Shown here in pieces: positions 1 through 5,487 of a DNA stretch of 6,506 nucleotides; the first letter of the stretch is position 1, and each line of letters starts with the position of its first letter. The notes beneath the pieces were generated by a model. That model had not been told where the DNA came from and ran no database searches. It worked only from the letters and a program-made list of their open reading frames with translations. The stretch spans positions 1-6,506 of the forward strand of contig CAZEXP010000069.1 in the NCBI GenBank assembly GCA_964516845.1, in the 5' to 3' direction. Made by a program: the position numbers and the translations under genes. This DNA is from JAPEKQ01 sp964516845. GTDB taxonomy: Bacteria > Joyebacterota > Joyebacteria > Joyebacterales > Joyebacteraceae.

Positions 1-772
1 CCGCCGCGTGATGCTCATACGCGACGTTGCCGGTCCCGAACCCGCGGAGCACAAGCCCCCTCACTCCACTGTCGACGAGCCCTTCGAGCACGTGAAGCGG
101 CATCCCTGGAGCGAGGGTGACGATGGCCACGTTGTTCTCGAAGCCCTTGCGGAGATCGAGCTTGCCCCCGTGCCGCGGTTTCGCCTCGCCGGTGAGCCGC
201 AGGTCGACACGGATCTCACCCAGCAGTCCGCCGTTGATCCCGTCGAACGCATCAAGCATCGACTCCGAGACCTTCGTCGCGCGGGCGCCGAGGATGACCT
301 TCCGGTCGAACGCGACCATCACGCCCGAGATGTCGGTAGTGGCCACGCGGACCGCGTTGACGAAGTTCCGCCGCGCGTCCGATTCGATCTGCGAACCGGG
401 GATCTGCGAGCCGGTCAGCACGACCGGCTTACCGAGGTTGCCGAGCACGAACGAGAGCGCGCTCGCCGTGTAGGCCATCGTGTCGGTCCCGTGCGTGATG
501 ACGAACCCATCGTACTCGTCATACTTCTCGTCGATGAGCTCCGCGACGCGGTCCCAGTGCTCGGGTCGGATGTTCGCGCTGTCGATGTTGTCGACGTGCG
601 CGACCTCGAGTTCGGCGAGTTCGCCCAACCGCGTCTCCATCGTCAGGAGATTGCGGATGGCGCGGTCGAGCTCCGGCGTGACCAGGCTCCCCCGCTCGTC
701 CTTCTCCATCACGAGCGTGCCCCCGCAGAAGAGCACGAGAACGCGCTTATCGCTGCCCGCATTCGTCATCAT
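1..772 (-). CDS. ansA: L-asparaginase, cytoplasmic type I (partial, C-terminus beyond left edge)
   Basis: Hydrolyses L-asparagine to aspartate and ammonia. I translated this frame directly: it is open from ATG at 772 to the window edge (257 residues, against about 335-340 for the family). Family marks are in order. FCGGTL (residues 15-20) carries the nucleophile-type Thr19. DSANIRPEHW (64-73) matches the type I substrate-loop region. HGTDTMAYTASALSF (94-108) holds the second active-site Thr96 and Asp97. GSQIP follows at 121-125, then ARATK with the catalytic-type Lys167, and LRGFGTGN near the visible end. There is no signal peptide, so it is cytoplasmic, and it resembles E. coli AnsA more than periplasmic AnsB. 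It lacks the N-terminal extension of archaeal GatD. The first motif has Cys where TGGT-type enzymes usually have Thr. The start at 772 overlaps the upstream stop (ATGA) and has AGGAG nine bases upstream; a second ATG at 769 is possible. Translation is probably coupled to the lipoprotein gene before it. Confidence 0.93.
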   Translation of the reverse strand, partial: MMTNAGSDKRVLVLFCGGTLVMEKDERGSLVTPELDRAIRNLLTMETRLGELAELEVAHVDNIDSANIRPEHWDRVAELIDEKYDEYDGFVITHGTDTMAYTASALSFVLGNLGKPVVLTGSQIPGSQIESDARRNFVNAVRVATTDISGVMVAFDRKVILGARATKVSESMLDAFDGINGGLLGEIRVDLRLTGEAKPRHGGKLDLRKGFENNVAIVTLAPGMPLHVLEGLVDSGVRGLVLRGFGTGNVAYEHHAA

Positions 773-1671
773 TCCGGAAATCTCCTCAGATCGGTGTAGG
801 CGAACGACCATCCGCCCGCGTGGAAGCGGCCGCTCGACGTCGCTGGATGCCAGTACTCCTTGATGAACCCGCCGTCGTGGACGATGTGGATGTCGCGCGC
901 CGGCTGGAGACCCTGCGCGAGCATGAACATCCGTTCCCCGCTGCGGGTCTCGGCCACGTCGATGACGAGCATCGCATGCCCCGGGAATCCACCGACGATG
1001 AAGACGTCGCCGGGCTCGATGAACGCCGGGTCGGCGACCGGCTCGAGTTCTTTCTCAAGCGAATGTGTCCCGGCATAGGTGAAGACCGTATCCAGGTATC
1101 GCCGAAACGATTCGTAGCTGCCGTCGGGCGCCGCCGAGCGCGACCAGGTCACGCGGTTGCTGCGCACGACGGGGCGCGTTCCATCGCGCCAGTCGGTCCA
1201 GCGCGCCAGGTCGCCGCTGGTGAAGTGGAACGCGATCTCATCCTCGCGTCCCGCGGCGCGGAGGTACTCCGCCCGCAGCCGGATGACTGAGTCGGCGCAC
1301 TGCTGGAGATCACGGTCGCCCACGTCGATCGCGAGCACCGCGACGTGAAATCGCTGGGTGCGCGCGGGCGACCCATCGTACATGTTGATCACGCCGCGGC
1401 CGGGCTCGAGCGGGAGACCGCGCAGCCACTCAGCGAAGCCTCCATGCTCCACGTCGAGCCGTATGTGGCCGAACGGCGTGCGGAGGCGGGACGCGACCGG
1501 GCCCCGAAACGCACCGTCGATCCACGGATACGCAGGATTTCGTCCATCCGCACCCGGCTCATCGGCTCCGATGACGCGCGGAACGCCGCCCTGCCCGCAA
1601 GCAACTGTCCACAAGATAAGGCTCGCGACGGCGACTGCAAGCGCCGGGAGCTTCGAAGTCAAGGCTCTCAC
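769..1671 (-). CDS. DUF4846 family lipoprotein
   Basis: A 300-residue protein of unknown function that matches what I recall of the DUF4846 family (common in Bacteroidota): a WLRGLPL segment (82-88), DRDLQQCADSVIRLRAEYL (119-137), YAGTHSLEKEL (199-209), GDVFIVGGFPGHAMLVIDVA (221-240) and LAQGLQPARDIHI (251-263). The N-terminus is a hydrophobic signal (residues 8-24) ending in a lipobox-like TVAC-G, so Cys25 is probably lipidated and the protein anchored in the envelope. Gly at +2 does not suggest inner-membrane retention. Cys125 is the only other cysteine. It sits at the start of a predicted helix, and His232 starts a strand after a GDVF motif, a layout resembling NlpC/P60-type cysteine enzymes; that is inference, not an established activity. 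The start is GTG with AGGAG twelve bases upstream, a rather long spacing. It is the second gene of the apparent operon, 26 bases after the TPR gene, and its stop overlaps ansA. Confidence 0.87.
   Translation of the reverse strand: MRALTSKLPALAVAVASLILWTVACGQGGVPRVIGADEPGADGRNPAYPWIDGAFRGPVASRLRTPFGHIRLDVEHGGFAEWLRGLPLEPGRGVINMYDGSPARTQRFHVAVLAIDVGDRDLQQCADSVIRLRAEYLRAAGREDEIAFHFTSGDLARWTDWRDGTRPVVRSNRVTWSRSAAPDGSYESFRRYLDTVFTYAGTHSLEKELEPVADPAFIEPGDVFIVGGFPGHAMLVIDVAETRSGERMFMLAQGLQPARDIHIVHDGGFIKEYWHPATSSGRFHAGGWSFAYTDLRRFPE
781..787 (-). promoter_or_regulatory. Ribosome binding site of ansA inside the upstream gene
   Basis: GAGGAGA on the minus strand contains the Shine-Dalgarno core AGGAG (782-786), nine bases before ATG 772 and twelve before ATG 769. 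It lies within the last codons of the DUF4846 gene, which supports coupled translation and the start at 772. Confidence 0.7.
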
Positions 1672-1697
1672 GTGCTCGACACGCTCCTCGTAGGGTC

Positions 1698-4070
1698 TCA
1701 GATGCCAGCCATGCTGCGCAGCGGGACGGCCAGTCGGCTCTCAAGACGATCGAGCTCCCGGACCGCTTCGCGCGCGCACTCCCGGTTCCCATCGGCGAGA
1801 CAGGCGCCGCCAAGGAGATACCACCCGATTTCATTGTCCGGATCCACGTTGATGGCGCCACGCGCGGCGGCCGCGGCCTCCCTCCCACGGCCGAGCTTTA
1901 TGAGCGACTGCGAGAGATTCGTGTAGCCGATGTAGTACGAGGGGTCGAGCTCGACGGCTCTGGCGGCCAACTCGCTCGCTCCCTCGTAGTCCTCGGCCAG
2001 CGCCCGGATGGCCGACAGGTTGCCGTAGCACTTCGCGTGGTCCGGGTTCCGTGACAGTTCGTCCTCATAGAGAGCCGCCGCCTCCGCGTAGCGACCGACC
2101 GTTTGGAGAACCGCGCCGAGATTGTACCTTACCTCCAGAAGCGCGGGCTCGAGAGCCAGCGCCTTGCGGGCGGCTTCCTCCGCATCACCGAAGAAGCCAA
2201 GTTCCTCGCATGCCACTCCGAGGTTCGCGTAGTCCTCAGCGCCCGCCTCATCCCGCTCGACCAGTTGCAGGTAGAGCCCTCGCGCTTCGCCGAACAGACC
2301 GGCACGCATCAGAGTCTCGGCCCGCATCCGCACGGCTACGGGGTCACCGTCCCCGCTCGATTCGCCTCCCGCCTCAAGTACGGCCGCCCCCTCGGATGCC
2401 CGCTCCAACTTGGTGAGAGCGTAGGCGAGATTCCTTCGGACCTGTTCAGAGGACGGATCGAGTTCCAGCGCCGCCGCTAACTCTCTGGCGGCCTCCTCGA
2501 ATCGCTCCGAGATCATGTAGAGCCCACCGAGAGTCGTTCGCGCGGCCGCGTCCCGCGGATCGAGTTCCAGAGCGCGGGCAAGCGCCGCGAACGCCTCCTC
2601 ATTCCTCTCACACGCGCTGTACGCCGCGCCAAGATTGGCCCAGGCGTCGTCGAGCCGGCTGTCAAGCCGAACAGCCTCCTCGAAATAGGGAATCGCCTCC
2701 TCGAACCGCCCAATACCCCAGAGAGCGACGCCAACGTCGTACGCTGCCGGCGCGTGCGGAGAACATGCGCGGTAGGCTTCCATTGCCGCTTCGAGTGCAT
2801 CCTCATGCATTTCAAGCGCGATGAGAGAAAGGAGAAGGTCTGCGTGCCCCTCGAAGACCAGCGGTGCGAGACGCACGACGGTCCTCTGAGCTGTGAGCGC
2901 CTCCCGATCCCTGCCGAGTTCCGTCAACGCCCGTCCCATCATGCTCCAGCTGAGGAAGTCCGTCGTGTCGTGCCGGGTGGCCCGCCTCGCGTGAAGGAGA
3001 CACTCCGTCCAGTTCCCACGCTCCTCCTCGATCGCCGACAGCATCATGCTTGCCGCGGCGAAAGTGGAGTCCAGCGCGGCCGCCTCCCGGAATGAGTACC
3101 ACGCGTCGTCTGTCCGGTAGGCGTTGTAGAGCGCCTTCCCCATCGCGAAGCGGATGTGCGGATTCGCGCTGTCCAGCATCTGCGCCATCCCGAACTCCTG
3201 GATGACCGCATCCGGGCTCGCTCCGGCTCGCATCATCATGTGCGCGTTCCAGAAGTGCGCCGATTTGACCAGAGGCATCCTCTGCTCATATCGCTCGAGC
3301 AGCGCGAGCGCCCTGTCCTCCTGTCGGGCCTCCAGCATGATCCGCGCCGTCTGCAGAACAGCGCGGTAGTCATCCGGAAGCAACTCCGCGGCGAGCGAGA
3401 GTTCCCGATTCGTCAGCGGGCTGTCGCCCAACACACGACCGGCCGCGAGGGCACAGCACAGATGGGTGATGTAGGTGGCGTCGTCGGCAGCGCTCATCTC
3501 CATGACGCGTGCTCGCGCCACGTCCGGCTCCTGCGTTGACAGCCCAATCGCCGTCCCGCTCATCCAGCTATCAGGGTGTCGACACGGAGCCGCAAGCACC
3601 AGGGCGCCGAGACGAAGGACCTCCGAACGACCGCCTCGCATGGCCGCGGCCGTCATCAGTATGAACTCGGGCTCGCACGTACTCGCGCCGGCCTGCACCG
3701 CCCGCTTGGCGGCCCGGAAGGCGTCCTCTGGAGCGTTTGCGCTGTGCCACGAGTACGCGATGGCCGCCCAGACGTCTCCGTCATCCGGTGCGAGCCGCCA
3801 GGCGCGCCCCTGGTTCCACTGCACGTTTCCGTAGAAGATCGGATCATACGTGTCCAGCGATGCGATCCAGGCAAGCGCTCGAGCCCGGCAGACGCCGTCG
3901 CCACTGGCGGCCTGTTCGAAGCCGGTCCTTGCGTCAGTGAAGCGCCCCTCCGCGAGCGCGGCGTATGCCTCCTCAAGTGACAACTCGGCGACCGTCTGCG
4001 CACGGCAGGTGCCCGCGGTGAGGCAGACGGTCACCACAACTGCGATGACCACGATGATGGACTTCAGCAC
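1698..4070 (-). CDS. Exported TPR-repeat protein
   Basis: A 790-residue protein from the chosen GTG start. The N-terminus (LKSIIVVIAVVVTVCLTAG, residues 2-20) is a typical Sec signal. CRA-Q at 22-25 could be a signal peptidase I site, placing the protein in the periplasm or outer envelope. Roughly a dozen or more tetratricopeptide repeats follow: one at about 99-132, then a nearly continuous array from about 303 to 780, with clear units such as the one near 440-473 (AYDVGVALWGIGRFEEAIPYFEEAVRLD) and near 611-644. Residues 130-300 are more divergent and hold several cysteines (132, 163, 205, 206). No enzyme domain is visible, so a scaffold or protein-binding role is most likely; the partner is unknown. 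The frame is open further, to an ATG at 4214, but that lies upstream of the likely promoter. GGAGGT just before GTG 4070 and the signal peptide immediately after it favour 4070; ATG 4109 is the alternative. First gene of the operon with DUF4846 and ansA. Confidence 0.85.
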   Translation of the reverse strand: MLKSIIVVIAVVVTVCLTAGTCRAQTVAELSLEEAYAALAEGRFTDARTGFEQAASGDGVCRARALAWIASLDTYDPIFYGNVQWNQGRAWRLAPDDGDVWAAIAYSWHSANAPEDAFRAAKRAVQAGASTCEPEFILMTAAAMRGGRSEVLRLGALVLAAPCRHPDSWMSGTAIGLSTQEPDVARARVMEMSAADDATYITHLCCALAAGRVLGDSPLTNRELSLAAELLPDDYRAVLQTARIMLEARQEDRALALLERYEQRMPLVKSAHFWNAHMMMRAGASPDAVIQEFGMAQMLDSANPHIRFAMGKALYNAYRTDDAWYSFREAAALDSTFAAASMMLSAIEEERGNWTECLLHARRATRHDTTDFLSWSMMGRALTELGRDREALTAQRTVVRLAPLVFEGHADLLLSLIALEMHEDALEAAMEAYRACSPHAPAAYDVGVALWGIGRFEEAIPYFEEAVRLDSRLDDAWANLGAAYSACERNEEAFAALARALELDPRDAAARTTLGGLYMISERFEEAARELAAALELDPSSEQVRRNLAYALTKLERASEGAAVLEAGGESSGDGDPVAVRMRAETLMRAGLFGEARGLYLQLVERDEAGAEDYANLGVACEELGFFGDAEEAARKALALEPALLEVRYNLGAVLQTVGRYAEAAALYEDELSRNPDHAKCYGNLSAIRALAEDYEGASELAARAVELDPSYYIGYTNLSQSLIKLGRGREAAAAARGAINVDPDNEIGWYLLGGACLADGNRECAREAVRELDRLESRLAVPLRSMAGI

Positions 4071-4074
4071 AAGG

Positions 4075-4080
4075 ACCTCC
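4075..4080 (-). promoter_or_regulatory. Ribosome binding site deciding the TPR gene start
   Basis: GGAGGT on the minus strand, four bases before GTG 4070, is a near-perfect anti-16S complement. It makes GTG 4070 the best start, because the in-frame ATGs further upstream (4214, 4109 and others) have no comparable site. Confidence 0.6.
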
Positions 4081-4130
4081 AATCCTCCCCGCGTCAGATT
4101 CAACAACATAGCTCTGTTCATGCACTTCAT

Positions 4131-4159
4131 CGCATAACACGATGCGCGGGAGCTGTCAA
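4131..4159 (-). promoter_or_regulatory. Putative sigma-70-type promoter of the TPR-DUF4846-ansA operon
   Basis: The minus strand reads TTGACA (4159-4154), a perfect -35 box, then a 17-base spacer, then TATGCG (4136-4131), which keeps only the TAT of the -10 consensus. Transcription would start near 4124, giving a leader of about 55 bases before GTG 4070. A 16-base interrupted palindrome, CGCAT-N6-ATGCG (4131-4146), overlaps the -10 and the spacer and could be an operator. Inference from consensus only; sigma-factor preferences of this organism are unknown. Confidence 0.45.
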
Positions 4160-4195
4160 TACGGGACATCCCGCCACGGAGCCGCGTAGAAGTCC

Positions 4196-4227
4196 TTGCC
4201 ACGACCTGCCGCACCGTCCAATATCAT
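4196..4227 (+). promoter_or_regulatory. Weak candidate promoter of the glycosidase-like lipoprotein gene
   Basis: TATCAT (4222-4227) matches five of six -10 positions, and TTGCCA (4196-4201) matches five of six -35 positions. The 20-base spacer between them is longer than usual, so one of the boxes may be coincidental. The position is right: transcription would begin about 25 bases before GTG 4260. The two divergent promoters share the 189-base gap 4071-4259, in which I see nothing else except the palindrome at 4131-4146. Confidence 0.3.
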
Positions 4228-4247
4228 GTTGTCGACCACCACTCGGC

Positions 4248-4254
4248 AGGGAGG
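4248..4254 (+). promoter_or_regulatory. Ribosome binding site of the glycosidase-like lipoprotein gene
   Basis: AGGGAGG ends five bases before GTG 4260 and eleven before ATG 4266. The spacing favours GTG 4260, but the two starts differ by only two residues. Confidence 0.6.
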
Positions 4255-4259
4255 CATCC

Positions 4260-5378
4260 GTGAACATGAGGCCGTCAAGGACCGCCGCGCTGGTGGCGCT
4301 CCTTGGAGTGCTCGCCGTAACCCTGGGGTCCTGCGGCAACATCGTGGGCACGGGTCCCTCGGGACGGACCTACTACATGGGGTTCACGCCCTACCCCCAC
4401 GCCAATGCCTTCACGGCCGTGGAGGATGCGTGGGACGTCATTGCCAACGACGCAGATCTCGCTGTCATCCACGAGGACGGCGGTGTCCCATGGCAGGAGG
4501 CTCTCGACGGGACGCCCTACGCCCCCGAGTACGACTACTGGCTCAACGATGTTCAGGCGGCGAGCATCCCGGCCGGACACTCCGTCTACCTCGCGGTGAC
4601 CCCGATCTCGACCGACCGCAGCGGTCTCGCCGGCTACCGGAACGCAGGGAACGACCAGCCGCTCCCTGCGCCATGGAACACGTACGCGTTCGACGAGCCC
4701 GACGTCATCAGGGCGTTCACGAACCACTGCCTGAACATGATCGAGATCTTCGATCCGGACTACTTCGCGTACGCCATCGAAGCGAACATGCTCGCCGACT
4801 TCTCGCCGAACCTCTGGAGCGGATTCCTCACGCTCGCCTCGAGCGTCTACGACTCGGTCAAGGCCGTGCACCCGTTCCTCCCCGTCTTCGTGACCATCCA
4901 GGCGGACTTCTACTACGGAGACCAGGCGTCACAGATCGTCCCGGTCTCGAATCTGCTGTTCTACAGCGACGCGGTCGCCGTCAGCGGCTATCCGTACGGA
5001 CGTCTTGTCGGCGATGTCGACGCGCTCGAACCGGGGTACTTCAGCGACCTGGCGAATCTCGCGCCCGGGAAGATCTTCGGGATCGCCGAGACCTGCTGGC
5101 CGGCTGAACCCGTCGACCTGCCCTATCCCGTGTACATCCCCGCCACCGAGGCGACGCAGCAGGCGTACGTCGAGCGGCTCCTCACCGACTGCGATGCGCT
5201 CTCGGCATCGTTCATCTGCTGGTTCCTCACCCGCGACATCGACGACTTCTGGGAGTCCGACTTCCAGTACTATCCCAACGCCTCGACCATCCGCTACTGG
5301 CGGGACTGCGGTCTCTACGACGGCGACGGATTCTCCCGTCCCGCGCTCGACACCTGGACCGCGACGCTCGGGAACTGA
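4260..5378 (+). CDS. Lipoprotein, probable TIM-barrel glycoside hydrolase-like protein
   Basis: A 372-residue protein. Residues 8-24 are hydrophobic and end in a good lipobox, LGSC-G, so Cys25 is probably the lipidated first residue and the protein is envelope-anchored. The rest looks like one (beta/alpha)8 barrel: YYMGFTPYPH (38-47) as strand 1, SVYLAVTPIS (108-117), YFAYAIEANM (168-177), LPVFVTIQADF (207-217), SDAVAVSGYPYG (236-247) and KIFGIAETCWPAE (271-283). Glu174, near the end of a mid-barrel strand, and Glu277, in an AETxWP context late in the barrel, are placed like the acid/base and nucleophile of clan A glycosidases. I do not recognise a specific GH family and cannot name a substrate; GH53- or GH5-like folds are the nearest comparison in style. 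No carbohydrate-binding or sorting domain is fused. It stands alone on the plus strand, divergent from the TPR operon and convergent with a CBM-containing gene. Confidence 0.72.
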   Translation: MNMRPSRTAALVALLGVLAVTLGSCGNIVGTGPSGRTYYMGFTPYPHANAFTAVEDAWDVIANDADLAVIHEDGGVPWQEALDGTPYAPEYDYWLNDVQAASIPAGHSVYLAVTPISTDRSGLAGYRNAGNDQPLPAPWNTYAFDEPDVIRAFTNHCLNMIEIFDPDYFAYAIEANMLADFSPNLWSGFLTLASSVYDSVKAVHPFLPVFVTIQADFYYGDQASQIVPVSNLLFYSDAVAVSGYPYGRLVGDVDALEPGYFSDLANLAPGKIFGIAETCWPAEPVDLPYPVYIPATEATQQAYVERLLTDCDALSASFICWFLTRDIDDFWESDFQYYPNASTIRYWRDCGLYDGDGFSRPALDTWTATLGN

Positions 5379-5419
5379 CCGCCCGGATCACAGAGCGCGA
5401 CGAGAACTGACCAACAATG

Positions 5420-5455
5420 GACAAGGCCCCGCCGCGAACGCGACGGGGCCTTGTC
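5420..5455. terminator. Bidirectional intrinsic-type terminator hairpin
   Basis: A perfect 12-bp inverted repeat (5420-5431 with 5444-5455; core ACAAGGCCCCG against CGGGGCCTTGT) encloses a GC-rich loop that can itself pair (CGCG on either side of AA). It lies 41 bases after the stop at 5378 and 32 bases beyond the convergent stop at 5488, so it can serve both strands. There is no long T-run on either side, so efficient Rho-independent termination is not certain. The rest of the 109-base gap between the two genes shows nothing else. Confidence 0.75.
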
Positions 5456-5487
5456 ATGGAGTGCTGCCTATCCGCGCGACCGGTGCG

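Noticed and set aside
8..799. 263-codon open frame on the plus strand
   Set aside because: Antisense to ansA, whose minus-strand translation carries all asparaginase motifs. The plus-strand product is rich in Arg, Asp and His with no recognisable domain, a usual GC-rich shadow.
1672..1697. Possible promoter or terminator between the TPR and DUF4846 genes
   Set aside because: Only 26 bases, no hairpin with a T-run and no promoter boxes. It contains only the probable ribosome binding site.
1345..1926. 193-codon plus-strand open frame spanning the TPR/DUF4846 junction
   Set aside because: Antisense to two well-supported genes, no RBS or domain, composition typical of an off-frame translation.
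2051..2480. Plus-strand open frames inside the TPR gene
   Set aside because: They mirror the repetitive, GC-rich TPR coding sequence in other frames and show no domain features.
1698..4070. Internal direct repeats as a possible mobile or recombination element
   Set aside because: The repeats are about 34 codons long and degenerate, in frame, and correspond to TPR units.
4196..5107. 303-codon plus-strand open frame overlapping the glycosidase-like gene in another frame
   Set aside because: Arg-rich, low-complexity product. The overlapping frame from 4260 has an RBS, a lipobox and barrel-like structure, so this one is a shadow.
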